NCBI RefSeq assembly: GCF_001281045.1
Contig: NZ_CP012622.1
Coordinates: forward strand, 496,001-560,000
From: Spiroplasma cantharicola
GTDB lineage: Bacteria > Bacillota_I > Bacilli_A > Mycoplasmatales > Mycoplasmataceae
Direction of reading: 5' to 3'
Length of the DNA stretch: 64,000 nucleotides
Below are positions 22,204 to 33,149 of the stretch, piece by piece. The translations under genes were made by a program, and so were the position numbers. Each line of letters starts with the position of its first letter. The first letter of the stretch is position 1. The notes beneath the pieces were generated by a model that was not told where the DNA came from, did not search any database, and worked only from the letters and a program-made list of their open reading frames with translations.

Positions 22204-23082
22204 ATGAAAAAAGAGATGTATAAATTAGAAGATGAATTAAATTCCAAAAAAATTCCAAAAAAATATAAAAATAATATTCAAGATAAAAGAAATAATTTTT
22301 GATTATATATAATATTTTTTGCTATAGTAGTAATTGCTGCTGTAACTATAATAATTTTATTTGCTTTAAGTGATAATTATTATCTCCAATTAATTGACTT
22401 TGGAAATGGAACTTTATTATTAATTTTTCTGCTATTTTTTCCATATTTAATAAAAATAATTATAGATAAATATAATATAATGATAATGAATAAACACTCT
22501 AATAAAATAAAAAAAATAAATTGAACAAAATTATTTGAAATTTATAATAATAATCAATTTATAATAGAAGAAATCAAATTAAATAAATTATATTTAACAG
22601 ATTATTTATTTTGTAAATTATTATTAAGTAAGAAAATTAAGGCCATTGAAATAAATAATGAATTTAAAATAAGTTTTAATGATCTTTCATTTAGTATTAA
22701 ATTCTGTAATATATCTTTAGATAAAGATGATAACTTTTTATTATTAAATAAAAAAATAACTTTCAATAAAATAATGTCATTAGATGAAATTAAAAAGGTT
22801 TTAAATATAAATATTGTTGAATTTATAAATGTCAATGAATCATCAACAGAAGTTATTATTAACACTATTATCTGCTCAAAAAATGAATTATTTGGAAATT
22901 ATAAAAGTAAAATAACTTATTTAAAAATGTATGATTTTGAAATTACAAAAAAAATTTTTGGATTATATTCTCAAAAAAAATATAATAAAAATAATTTTTT
23001 GGAAACTTATAAAATATATATTGAAAATGATATTAATACAATTAAGGACTTGCTGATTTTACAAAATAGTGCATTAAATTAG
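22204..23082 (+). CDS. two-TM hypothetical protein, paralogue A
   Basis: 292 residues. After a Lys-rich N-terminus come two membrane helices (about residues 36-60 and 68-90). A cytoplasmic domain begins after IKKINWTKLFEIYNNNQF. It is similar to the next gene at 23561 in layout and in blocks such as N-W-x-K/S-L-F/Y and the C-terminal Y-K-x-Y/I-I-x-N-D-I. The two are likely tandem paralogues. The last 40 residues have Y-N-K-N-N-F-L-E-T-Y. No catalytic motif is seen. Confidence 0.72.
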
Positions 23083-23560
23083 ATTGTTTAATTTTCTATT
23101 TGTCTAAAAAATTATAAATTTTTTAGTGAATTTATAATTAAGAAAACATTTGTAAGGGAATTTAATTTCTTTAATCGTGAAATTTATTAGTGCAAAAAAA
23201 TTTTAGCTATTGAAAAAAGATATAATACTATTTCTGCAGTCAGTATATGCAGAAATATTAAACCTATAGATTTGATTAAATTTCATTTACAAAATAATGA
23301 ACTAAGAACTTTACTAAATTAAAGTGATTTATAAATGAGCAATTTTTTATTTTATATATTAGAACTTATATTTTTATATGAGTATGAAATATAATCAAAA
23401 TAAAAAAATAATGATTTAGCATTTAACATATTAAACCCTTATATGAGAAAGTATAATAAAGGTTTTATATAAAAGGAAAAGTAATTTTTAAATAAAAATT
23501 CTAGTATATTACATAAAATATTACATGTGGCCAAATTTAATTTAAAATGGAGGAGTTAAA
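23083..23560. other. degenerate intergenic between paralogues
   Basis: A 10-bp inverted repeat (23229-23238 with 23248-23257, TATTTCTGCA type) is the only structure seen. Frames are short and broken. The region may hold remnants of another paralogue. Confidence 0.4.
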
Positions 23561-24433
23561 ATGAAAAATGAAGATATAAAACAGGAGTTAGATAAAATTA
23601 AAATTTTTAAAAAAAATAATGAAAAATTGGATAAAAGTAATAAGAAAATATATTTTATTATTAATTTTATTATTTTAATTTGTATATACATAGCGATTTC
23701 TTTTATAATAATTTTTGTATCTTTATCAATGGAAAGTCAGCTTTTTTTGCTACTTGCAGAAATTTTAATAGCTCCCATTTTTTTATTAATTGCTTTTATT
23801 TTTAGTTTTTTTATATCTTTTCACAAAAGATATAAATTAAATAGAATAAATAAGAAAATATCTCAATTAGAGAATATAAATTGAATAAGTTTATATAAAC
23901 TACTTAATGAAAATGATTTTAATATAATTAATATTAAATTAGAGAGGCAATTTATTGAATATAATTTATTAAAAAAACTATTAATTACTCATTCAATCAA
24001 TAGCTTAATTATTAATAATGAAGTAACAATAATTAAAAATCATGAAGAAATTAGGATAAATTTTTCTAAAATATCATTGGATGAAGAGCTTAAATATGTA
24101 CAACTAACTCAAAAAATATACTTTAATAGAAAATTATCTAATTCTGAAATAAATAGAATTTTTAAAGGAAAGGAAAATAATATTATAGTGGATAGGAACA
24201 CTTTAAAAACAACAAAGATTACACGTATTATTAATTTATGTTTAGAAGTAGAATTAATTAAATATTCCAAAAATTATAAAAATAAATATTTAATTTCCTA
24301 TGGAGCATATTTAAATTCACTTATTTTTGGATTACATTTACAAAAAAACTATAAGAAAATTAATTATGTAGAACATTATAAAACCATTATTCTAAATGAT
24401 ATTTCCATTTTAGAAAAAATACTTAAATATTAA
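23561..24433 (+). CDS. two-TM hypothetical protein, paralogue B
   Basis: 290 residues. GGAGG precedes ATG 23561. Two membrane helices (about residues 28-52 and 57-83) are followed by a soluble domain. Layout and C-terminal block (VEHYKTIILNDISILEKIL) match the gene at 22204, which ends TYKIYIENDINTIKDLLIL. Probably a tandem duplicate pair in the accessory region. TGA Trp at 23881. Function unknown. Confidence 0.72.
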
Positions 24434-25029
24434 TTACTCTAAATATTATTATTAGCTGGAAGATCATCAAATTACTTATCATTCTGATAAATTAAATATT
24501 TTAAACAGGTTTTACCTAAAGCACAGGAAGTTTTAAAAATAACTTTAACTATATTGGGCAAATTCTCTTCAAATTTATTTTTGATATTATGAGAATTTTA
24601 TTTGCATCATTTTTAAGCTATAAAATTAAATCAATCTTTTGAAGATGTTATAAAGGATTTTTATATATACAATATCAGACATATTCTATTTTCCAAATAA
24701 TGTAAAGAAATTATAGTTTATTATAAACTTAAGTAAAGTTAGTAAATATAGGTTTGATTTAGATTTTAATAAAATTAATATAACAAATTATTTTTTATAT
24801 AATCAAATGTTTTAAAATAATTATAAAAATATTGATGTAAATATTTAGCACATATAGTAGTTGGTATAACTTAGTAAATTAATATAAATAGTTAAGATAA
24901 AATATAGTTTCAAATATTTCAGAGAAATTTGGACCTATAATCATAATTTAATAACTAAAAAATGTGATAAAATATTAAAAATTAGATAAATAAAAACTAA
25001 AACTTAATTTTTAAAAAGAAGGGATTTTA
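24434..25029. other. decayed region with M60-gene-like fragment
   Basis: No intact gene. Bases near 24500-24527 (TTTTAAACAG, then CCTAAAGCACAG) match 26 of 28 bases of the 3' part of the M60-like gene near 20849-20876. Most of the rest is short, stop-ridden frames. Confidence 0.4.
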
Positions 25030-25866
25030 AAATTATTAAGAAAATCAACGATGATAATAAATTAGAAAAATATAATATTGTATATAAAAAACATAAAGAA
25101 ACTTTAGAAGCAATGAATACGCTGAAAAGACAAGAAAATGAGTGATATGCCAGTGGCAGAGGTGCAAACTCTGTTATAAAAAGATATGGTAGTAGAGAGG
25201 AAATTTTAAAATTTAGTAATCTTGCAAATAATGCTGATTTTTTTTATAGACCAATTTCATACTCGTTATAATATAGGTTATACTGAAGGCTTAAAATCAG
25301 ATCTAAAATCAAAAAATGAATTAGATTTTAGTGCAGATGATAGTACTATAGGATTGGGTGAATATATATCAATATGTAGTTTGTTTAATTATTTTCATAC
25401 AACTAAGAAATTAAAATATTTCACAGATCAATAAATTGATGAATTTTATTTTAAACCATTTAACAGTAAAAACATTGAACATAAAAACTCTATTTTTAAT
25501 GCAAGAACAAAAGCAGTTCCATGAAAAATTTGAGAAAATAGTAATTTTAGATATGATATTAAATTTCGAGAAGAAATGAAAACTATTTTAAGGAAGTGAT
25601 TACCAAAAAATACTTGAAAAAATATAAAAATTGGTTCAAGCACATCTACAATGCATTCTTCATCTTCTGAAAGATGATTATTAAAATATAAAGTTCCTGT
25701 TCTATTTTCATTTGTTATAAATAATTTTGCACATAATGTAGTTATTTATGGTTATGCTGAAAAAAACAATGAATATGCTGTACATTTTGGTTGAGGTGGT
25801 GAACAATATTCTAAAGTTATAATGGATAAAGATAAAATGTGAAGCTATTTTGGTATTGGCTTTTAA
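25030..25866 (+). pseudogene. putative cysteine peptidase, frameshifted
   Basis: A protein-like reading is broken by a frameshift in the T-run near 25240 and by a TAA at 25432. Blocks in order are NEWYASGRGANSVIKRYG, REEILKFSNLANNADFFY, then after the shift IGYTEGLKSDLKSKNELDF, TIGLGEYISICSLFNYF and the C-terminal HNVVIYGYAEKNNEYAVHFG with GGEQYSK. The C-terminal His block is typical of papain-like or C39-like peptidases. The expected Cys in the CEYIA-type block is Gly here (LGEYI), so the gene is also catalytically dead. AAGAAGGGA at 25016 may be its old ribosome-binding site. Confidence 0.65.
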
Positions 25867-25890
25867 TTAGCAATTAAGGAGATATAAAAA

Positions 25891-26412
25891 ATGAAAAAAT
25901 TATTAACATTATTTTGTGGTATCTCACTTATTACAAGTTCAACGTTATTGACTTCTTCATGTTGATGAACGACAACTCCTCCATCAATTTCACGTGATCC
26001 ATATCAAATGGATGAGTGGTATTCAACACCTTTATCAAAAGGTTTGATTGAATTAACAGATTCTATAAAGAATATAACTTTTTCTAATTCAGAAGCATTA
26101 ATTTTACAATCAAATCAAGCTTTAAAAAAATATATTGATAAAGAAAATCTTATTTTTAATGAAGATATTTTTTATAAGTTTAATTATTATGAAAGTTGAA
26201 GTGAATGAGAGGAATTTTTATTAAAACCAGAAGAAATAGGTAAATCCAAGGAACTTTATTGCTTTTATGTTGTTAAAGAAGAAAATGGTAAATATATTAC
26301 AATCAGTCAAAAATTTCAAAGGATTTATCGAGAAGAAGAAAATGCAATATATGGAGAGGCTATGTTTCTTATTTTTAAGCAGTTGAAAGATTTAACTATT
26401 AATATTAATTAG
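25891..26412 (+). CDS. lipoprotein, unknown
   Basis: 173 residues with five or more TGA Trp codons. AAGGAG precedes ATG 25891. The signal segment MKKLLTLFCGISLITSSTLL ends in a lipobox TSSC at about residue 24, followed by WWTTTPPSISRDP. The mature part contains YYESWSEWEEFL. It begins 25 bases after the peptidase pseudogene, so the two may have been an operon. No family is recognised. Confidence 0.75.
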
Positions 26413-26589
26413 TAATTTTAAGTAACCTATCTCAATAAAAATTGAGTAATGAAAAAACCTAAAAAAGAAGGATTTAATTAATTTGCTGAATAAATTAAAT
26501 TTCATTATAATATTTTCTTTTATTAAATTAGAAAGATTTATAGTTTATTTGATAGAATAAAATTGAAAGAAATTAAGGGGAAATTAAAT

Positions 26590-27242
26590 ATGAAAAAATT
26601 ATTAAATATATTGGGTGGAGCTTTATTTGCTACAAGTAGTGCAACTGTTACAATGAATACTGTTTCATGTGAAAAAGAATACACAAAAGATGACTTTGAA
26701 AAACTTGTTAAAGAAATATCTAATTTGGATGAAAGTAAATATACAGAGGAATCTATTGCTTATCTTTTTAAAATTTTAGAAGAAACTACATCAGAAGTTA
26801 ATGAAGGAAAAAATATTAATGTAAATTATACAAAGTTAAAAAAGGCTTTTGAGAGTTTAGTATTAAAAGAAACTGAAAATGGAGAATTAAAAGAATATAA
26901 ATTGAAAGATTTGTTTGATAATTCACTTTTTGAAGGTGATGCAATTAAACTTAATATTGTTTTTGACAGTCAACTGGACTATGAAAACAGAACAAAAGAC
27001 AATTCTGCTATAAGAAATTGAATTTGAAATCAAATGCAAAAGAAATACATAAGTCAAAAGTTTGAGTTAAAAAAATGATAGAGAAAGAATTTAAAGATAA
27101 TACATCAACTTTGGAAAAAGAATTAGATATTGAACATGAAACAAATTTTGAAATTACAAAAAACTTAATTAGTGAAATTGAAAAAGCTCAAGTAAAATCT
27201 GGGAGTATAAAAATCAAATATAAATTTTCAATTAAGTCATAA
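26590..27242 (+). pseudogene. FIVAR-like lipoprotein gene, frameshifted in an A7 run
   Basis: The ATG at 26590 follows AAGGGG. The signal MKKLLNILGGALFATSS ends at VSC. A FIVAR-like helical domain (YTKDDFEKLVKEISNLD to YTKLKKAFESLVLKE, residues about 32-95) is shared with the gene at 27278. The frame then reaches a stop at 27079. The A7 run at 27069-27075 is followed in another frame by a protein-like tail MIEKEFKDNTSTLEKELDI to KIKYKFSIKS ending at 27242. One base of slippage would join them. This may be a real frameshift, phase variation or a sequencing error. Confidence 0.65.
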
Positions 27243-27277
27243 ATAGAATTAATATTCTTTAAAAGGGGGTAAAAAAT

Positions 27278-27568
27278 ATGAAAAAACTATTAACATTTTT
27301 AAGCGTAACAATGCTATCGACTAGTTCTGTTGAAGCAACATTTGCTACAGTTTCTTGTGGAGAAACATTTACAAGAGATGATTTAAATAAATTATTAAAG
27401 GAAGCTAGTAAAATAGATAGAACAAAATATACAAAAGAGTCTTATTCAAATATGCAATTAGCATTTTTAGAAGCTACAAGTGCATGAATTACAAATAAAA
27501 ATATAAGTTCAAATTACATTAAATTAAAAAAAGCTATTGATGACTTAGTTCTACTTGAAACAAAATAG
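27278..27568 (+). CDS. short FIVAR-like lipoprotein
   Basis: 96 residues. GGGGG(T) lies upstream of the ATG. Signal MKKLLTFLSVTMLSTSS ends with the lipobox TVSC, about residue 27. A FIVAR-like domain follows: FTRDDLNKLLKEASKID to YIKLKKAIDDLVLLE. FIVAR domains are found in cell-surface and sugar-binding proteins and may help adhesion. It is much shorter than usual, with one domain only. A decayed copy of this gene lies at 31829. Confidence 0.7.
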
Positions 27569-27944
27569 CAAATTTGATTTAAATAAATTTCAAATAATAA
27601 TATAAATTGTGAATTTTAAAATTCATTTTATACTTAATTAAGTTAAATAGAATACTAGAATAACTTGTATTCTATTTTTTTGTTTGGTCATTTATTTAAA
27701 AAACTAGCTATTTTATTTTTTTACTCAATTTAATTATTTTAGTAACAGTCACATGAATAGGATGAGCAATTCTCTTAACTTTCAATCAAAACGTTATATT
27801 TATTGTAATTTATTTTAAATTTTGACTTTAAAGAAAGAAATTTTGAAAGGAATCTATAAACAAAAAAAGAATGAAAAATAATATTTTTAAATAATTCTAT
27901 TAATATTGGATGAAAAAATATAAAAAAAGTTTTATAATTATTAT
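27569..27944. other. spacer within duplicated segment
   Basis: Non-coding, matched closely by 32072-32447. A short hairpin (GAATACTAG ... CTTGTATTC) at about 27651-27674, followed by T6, may terminate the lipoprotein transcript. Confidence 0.5.
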
Positions 27945-28588
27945 ATGAATAAAAATTGAAAAAAGTTTAATTTTGAAGTTAATTTAACTAAACTAGTTGA
28001 AATTCTAGAAATAATTAAAAGTGGAAAAAATATACTTGTGGATTTTGAATCTTTTAATTTAAGTCCTGAAATTAAAAACTTTCCCTTAGTATTTGGATAC
28101 TCTCAATTAGAATTTAATAGAATAAGTCATTTTTTTTATTAAAGAGTATAAAAGCATTTTTATACCATATAAAATAAAAAGTCCAGAAAATTTTTGAAAG
28201 TATGAACTAAGGAAATGATTTAAAAAATATAAAGAAAAAAAATTTATTTTTTTAGGTTCTAAACTTGAATTAGAACTATTTAATAAGTTTATTGGAATTA
28301 AAAACAATAATTTTAGTCATCTAGAATTATATGATTTATTAAAAGAACCAGTATTTATTTGAATAAAACCTAAGACAGAACTTCTTGAAACAAAATTGTA
28401 AACTTTATTATGGAGGATTATAAAACAGTAATTGATGCAAGGAAAATAAATGAGTTTTTTCATATTATTTAAATGATAAAGAATGAAAAAATAGAGAAAG
28501 ATATATTACTGAAGTCAAAGAAAAAAATAAAAAAGACTTGCAGACAATGATTGAAATTTTAAATTGACTTAATAAATTAATTATATAA
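27945..28588 (+). pseudogene. DEDD-exonuclease-like gene, broken copy
   Basis: Nearly identical to the intact gene at 32448 but with at least two frameshifts: one in the T-run near 28130 and one where a T is missing near 28396 (AAATTGTAAAC in place of AAATTTGTAAAC). A third is likely near 28465. The N-terminal block ILVDFESFNLSPEIKN is preserved. Its end is followed by the same terminator element as the intact copy. Confidence 0.75.
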
Positions 28589-28591
28589 TGT

Positions 28592-28642
28592 GAATAGTTG
28601 ATAAGAGACCTATCAAGGAGCTAACAAGTTTCTTGACTTTTT
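28592..28642 (+). terminator. terminator of the repeated family (variant D1)
   Basis: It begins right after the stop codon with AATAGTTGATAAGAGACCT. It continues with ATCAAGGAGCTAACAAG and TTTCTTGACTTTTTTA. TCAAG and CTTGA pair, followed by a T-run. It resembles the elements at 36561, 41742 and 43087. Confidence 0.6.
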
Positions 28643-28984
28643 TATTTTGCTATAAATTTATACTAAAAGAATTTTGTAAAAAATGAGTCAAGATTTATGC
28701 TTTAAACAAATTGGATTTTAATTAAAATATTTATCTTGTAAAATTGCAAAAAAATATTTTAATTAAAGATAAAAAAACAATTTAAAACTGAATTTGAAAA
28801 TATAGATTATGAAATTAAAATAAGGTAGGTGGATCATTAATCAAAGATTATAGAGAAGGAACTGTTAAAAATATTTATGTAAATATAATATTTCAAATGA
28901 TAGTTTTGATGAATTAGAATTTAAAATCTAAAAATAATAAGCTTACAGAAATTTTGGTAAATATTATTTTATTTTTATAATCAT
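28643..28984. other. spacer in duplicated segment
   Basis: No gene; matched by 33146-33689 with a gap of about 190 bases. Short protein-like pieces occur but none is intact. Confidence 0.4.
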
Positions 28985-29155
28985 ATTACTATTTGTTAGA
29001 CATTGAATGGGTCAAAAATAGAGATATGATATAAATCTCTATACACTAGATTTTGTGGATTACACTACATTTTTTATGCAACTTTTATTTACTAAAATCA
29101 AAAATCTAAATTATAAAATGTATAATCATTTTATAAGTAAAAAAAGGGAAAATAT
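28985..29155 (+). promoter_or_regulatory. conserved upstream region of lipoprotein 29156
   Basis: A block of about 170 bases also found before 30926 and 33842. A TTGAAT (29003-29008) and TATGAT (29025-29030) pair with 16-base spacing may be the promoter. GAGATATGATATAAATCTC forms a small hairpin. Confidence 0.45.
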
Positions 29156-29932
29156 ATGAGAAAATTATTATCAATATTAGGGTCAATAGGACTATTAGCA
29201 TCAACAGGTGTAACAGTTACAGCTTGCAATCCGAAACAAGAAAAGCTTATAATACCAGCTTTTCCAGCAACCGTTGAAGAGGCACAAAAAATTATATCAG
29301 ATTTATCTAAACCATATGCACTTACTAAATTAGAGATTAATAAATTGAAAGCAAAAGAAAATTCTGATAACTTAACTGAAATTTTAAACTTAATTATTAA
29401 AAATAAATTTAATGAGTACGAGTCAATTATATATGCTTCAATTTTTAAAATTGTAGAATTGGAAGGTAATGAATCAGAAATTAAAATATGAGAATTTGAT
29501 GAAGATAATATGAATGTTGAAGAAATTGAAATATCAATAAATGTATATTTAAAAGATTCTGAAAATGACCTTTTTTACTCTCTAGAAAAGAACATTAATT
29601 CAAAAACCACATTTCCAAATGAAGTTATTGGTAGAGAAAAAATGATAAATAATTTGAAAGATATTCGCAAATGATGATTAGATGGAAAAAATTTAGAAGC
29701 ACTCAGTGATCAGTTTCGTATTTCTGAAGTGTCTTTAAAGAATCAAGAAGTAGATGAAGCTCTTGAAAAGGTTATTAGATGAAGCAAAAATGAACATATA
29801 ACAATTGAAACTATTGAATTTGTTTCATGATTATGACCAAGCAATGAAACAGAGAGTAATTCATTTGCTGTTAGACCTAAAAATAATGATAAATTTCTTG
29901 GATTAGCAATGTTTGAATGAAGTTATATTTAA
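29156..29932 (+). CDS. lipoprotein, triplicated family, copy 1
   Basis: 258 residues. Signal MRKLLSILGSIGLLASTGVT ends at the lipobox cysteine VTAC (C24). The mature domain starts NPKQEKLIIPAFPATVEEAQ, then ISDLSKPYALTKLEI. All three copies share EDNM, NNLKDIRKWWLDGK and the C-terminal RPKNNDKFLGLAMFE. The K-W-W pair is coded TGA-TGA here and TGG-TGA in copy 3, direct evidence of TGA as Trp. Copy 1 lacks the Glu-rich run seen near residue 63 of the other two. Function unknown, surface-anchored. Confidence 0.8.
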
Positions 29933-30769
29933 TTTTTTCAAATATATTAGTAATAGGTTAATTGAATTAGGAATAGAATTATTAAAAAATAAATTTAGTT
30001 TTAATTCTTTTTTATCTATTAGTAAAATATTTTGCATATCAATTTTATAAAAACTTGGATAAAAAATTGCAAATAATAAAATTAATTGCAAAATAAAGAA
30101 TGCATTATATGCACAAACTCAGTTTTATTTGGATGATTTTGGTATCTTTTCTAATTATTTTCTATATATAAAACTGGTCATATAATTAGAAATACTTTCC
30201 TTATGTTAATTTGTACAATATTGAATTTAATCGGAATTTAATTGAAGATTAGCATAATTTTAATTATAAAAGCTTAGTTTATTACAGCATAAAAACGAAT
30301 TATTAGATCTAATAATTCGAAAGAAATAGTGAATGATATTGATAAACATATAAAAAATCAAAAAGATAATCAAAATTTAGTCTCAATGTTTTATGAAAAT
30401 GAATAGAAATTTGTTGATAAAAAAGGCAATGAGAGAAGCCAAAATGAAAAGCACAATTTTAGGATTAAAAAGTAAAGGAAAAATACTATAAACATTCTAA
30501 TTTATTTCCCACAAAAATCACTAGTAAAAAAAGTAGAGTTATTACAAACTTTATGAAGAAGACTTAAAAACACTGAAGAATATAAAGGTTATTTGAAAAA
30601 TGTGAAAACTTAAAATTTTAAATAATTTTAAGTTTTTAATCAGAATTAGCTAATTTTAGGTTTCCCAAATAGTTATATCAATTTGCAAAATGTATCTCAG
30701 ATAAGCATTATAGAATAAGGGTTATTAATGACTAAAATTGATGATATCATTTTATTTTTATAGTGATAT
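29933..30769. other. terminator-like repeat and decayed sequence
   Basis: A degraded inverted repeat (29957-29998) matches the clear terminator at 34713. On the minus strand, 29990-30110 reads as a remnant of a membrane protein end (ILLFAIFYPSFYKIDMQ), also seen in worse or better form near 34770-34890. The rest, to 30769, contains stop-ridden frames only. Confidence 0.45.
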
Positions 30770-30925
30770 TTACTATTTTTAGACATTCAATGGGTAATAA
30801 TATATATGATAAATCTCTATACACTAGATTTCCTGGATTACACAACATTTTTATTTAAATTTTATTTAAATAAAAATTAAAAACTTAAATTAAAAATGTA
30901 TAATTAAATAAAAGGGGAAAAATAT
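30770..30925 (+). promoter_or_regulatory. conserved upstream region of lipoprotein 30926
   Basis: Matches the blocks before 29156 and 33842 (GACATTCAATGGG, CTCTATACACTAGATT, CTGGATTACAC). AGGGGAAAAATATATG gives the ribosome-binding site. Confidence 0.45.
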
Positions 30926-31702
30926 ATGAGAAAATTATTAGCAATATTAGGGTCAATAGGACTATTAGCATCTACAAGTGTAACAGTTACAGCTTGTAAT
31001 CCGAAACAAGAAAAGTTCATAATACCAGCTTTTCCAGAAACTGTTGAAGAGGCACAAAAAATTATATCAGATTTATCTAAACCATATGCACTTACTGAGT
31101 TAGAGATTACTAAATTGGATGAAGAAGAGGAAGAAGAATTTGATAACTTAAGTAAAATTTTAAACTTAATTATTAAAAATAAATTTAATGAATACGAATC
31201 AATTATATTTGCTTCAATTTTTAAAATTGTAGAATTGGAAGGTATGGAATCAAAAATTAAAATATGAGAATTAGATGAAGATAATATGATTGTTGAAGAA
31301 ATTGAAACACCAATAAATGAATATTTAACACCTTCCGAAGATACTTTTTTTTATTATCTAGAACAGAATATTAATTCAAAAATGATATTTCCAAATGATG
31401 TTATTGGTAGAGAAGAAATGATAAATAACTTGAAAGATATTCGTAAATGATGATTAGATGGAAAAAATTTAGAAGCATTTAGTGATCAGTTTAATTATTC
31501 TAAAGTGTCTTTAAAGAATCAAAAAGATGATGAAGCTCTTGAAAAGGTTATTGAATTAAGAAAAAATGAAGATATAACAATTGAAAATATTGAATTTCAG
31601 TGATGAACAAGTAATGAAATAGGGAGTGAGTTATTTGCTGTTAGACCTAAAAATAATGATAAATTTCTTGGCTTAGCATTATTTGAATATATTCTTGAAT
31701 AA
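30926..31702 (+). CDS. lipoprotein, triplicated family, copy 2
   Basis: 258 residues. Signal MRKLLAILGSIGLLASTSVT, lipobox cysteine at residue 24. It shares the whole layout with copies 1 and 3 but has an inserted Glu-rich run (DEEEEEEFD) near residue 63. The C-terminal RPKNNDKFLGLALFE is preserved. Within one family, differences cluster in the middle and near the C-terminus, consistent with diversifying surface exposure. Only the lipoprotein and its upstream block were copied here; the FIVAR and DEDD-like genes are absent. Confidence 0.8.
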
Positions 31703-31828
31703 AAATATTCAAGATATTTATTATAATCTACTTATCATTATATTAAATTAGTAATTTATAAGTTATATAAATTTATTTTTAAATTTCAGATTAAGACTTA
31801 CTTAAATAAAATTATATTAATAATATAC

Positions 31829-32071
31829 TTCTGTTGAAGCTACATTAACTACAGTTTCTTGTGGAGAAACATTTACAAGAGATGATTTAAATAAATTATT
31901 AATGGAAGCTAGTAAAATAGATAGAAAAAAATATACAAAAGAGTCTTATTCAAATATGCGATTAGCTTTTTTAGAAGCTACAAGCGCATGAATTACGAAT
32001 AAAAATATAAGCTCAAATTACATTAAATTAAAAAAGCTATTGATGACTTAGTTCTACTTGAAACAAAATAG
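31829..32071 (+). pseudogene. FIVAR-like lipoprotein remnant
   Basis: Matches 27325-27568 but has no signal peptide or start, and a one-base loss in the A-run near 32030 shifts the frame before the end. The readable part is FTRDDLNKLLMEASKID and KESYSNMRLAFLEATSAW. The duplication breakpoint cut the gene. Confidence 0.75.
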
Positions 32072-32447
32072 CAAATTTGATTTAAATAAATTTCAAATAA
32101 TAATATAAATTGTGAATTTTAAAATTCATTTTATACTTAATTAAGTTAAATAGAATACTAGTATAACTTGTATTCTATTTTTTTTGTTTGATCATTTATT
32201 TAAAAAACTAACTATTTTATTTTTTACTCAATTTAATTATTTTAGTAACAGTTACATGAATAGGTATGATCAATTTCCTTAACTTTCAATCAGAACGTCA
32301 TATTTATTGTAATTTATTTTAAATTTTGACTTTAAAGAAAGAAATTTTGAAAGGAATCAATAAACAAAAAAAGAATGAAAAATAATATTTTTAAATAATT
32401 CTATTAATATTGTATGAAAAAATATTTAAAAGTTTTATAATTATTAT
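32072..32447. other. spacer within duplicated segment, copy 2
   Basis: Non-coding and nearly identical to 27569-27944, with the same hairpin ending in a T-run near 32155-32185. Confidence 0.5.
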
Positions 32448-33095
32448 ATGAATAAAAATTGAAAAGAGTTTAATTTTGAAGTTAATTTAAATAAATTGGC
32501 TGAAATTCTAGAAATAATTAAAAGTGGAAAAAATATACTTGTGGATTTTGAATCTTTTAATTTAAGTCCTGAAATTAAAAACATTCCCTTAGTATTTGGA
32601 TACTCTCAATTGGAATTTAATAAAAATAAATCATTTTTTTTTATGAAAGAGTATAAAAGCATTTTTATACCATATAAAATAAAAAATCCAGAAAATTTTT
32701 GAAAGTATGAACTAAGGAAATGATTTAAAAAATATAAAGAAAAAAATTTTATTTTTTTAGGTTCTAAACTTGAATTAGAAATATTTAATAACTTTATTGG
32801 AATTAAAAACAATAATTTTAACCATCTAGATTTATATGATTTATTAAACGAACCAGTATTTACTTGAATAAAGCCTAAGACAGAACTTCTTAAAACAAAA
32901 TTTGTAAACTTTATCATGGAGGATTATAAAACAGTAATTGATGCAAGGAAAATAAATGAGTTTTTTTCATACTATTTAAATGATAAAGAATGAAAAAATA
33001 GAAAAAGATATATTATTGAAGTTAAAGAAAAAAATGAAAAAGACTTGCAGACAATGATTGAAATTTTGAATTGACTTAATAAATTAATTATATAA
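32448..33095 (+). CDS. DEDD-exonuclease-like protein (DUF2779-like core)
   Basis: 215 residues with seven TGA Trp codons. No clear ribosome-binding site precedes ATG 32448. Residues 30-37 read ILVDFESF with D33 and E35, a D-x-E pattern typical of exonuclease motif I in DEDD/RNase H-like folds and in DUF2779 proteins. It is followed by PLVFGYSQLEFNKN. The last 25 residues (NEKDLQTMIEILNWL) resemble the C-terminal motif III region, with Asp near 199. The middle FIFLGSKLELEIFN could carry motif II. It is shorter than DUF2779 proteins. This assignment is by pattern only; nuclease activity is not shown. Confidence 0.6.
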
Positions 33096-33098
33096 TGT

Positions 33099-33149
33099 GA
33101 ATAGTTGATAAGAGACCTATCAAGGAACTAACAAGTTTCTTGATTCTTT
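33099..33149 (+). terminator. terminator of the repeated family (variant D2)
   Basis: Same element as D1 with four base differences, directly after the stop codon. TCAAG and CTTGA pair and a T-rich run follows. Confidence 0.6.

Larger units (their letters stand above)
27325..30110. repeat. segmental duplication, copy 1
   Basis: About 2.8 kb that matches 31829 to about 34860 along almost its whole length. It contains the FIVAR lipoprotein 3' part, the DEDD-like gene (here broken), a terminator, a spacer, the lipoprotein at 29156 and a minus-strand membrane-protein remnant. Copy 1 lacks about 190 bases present in copy 2 near 33397-33590. Confidence 0.8.
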
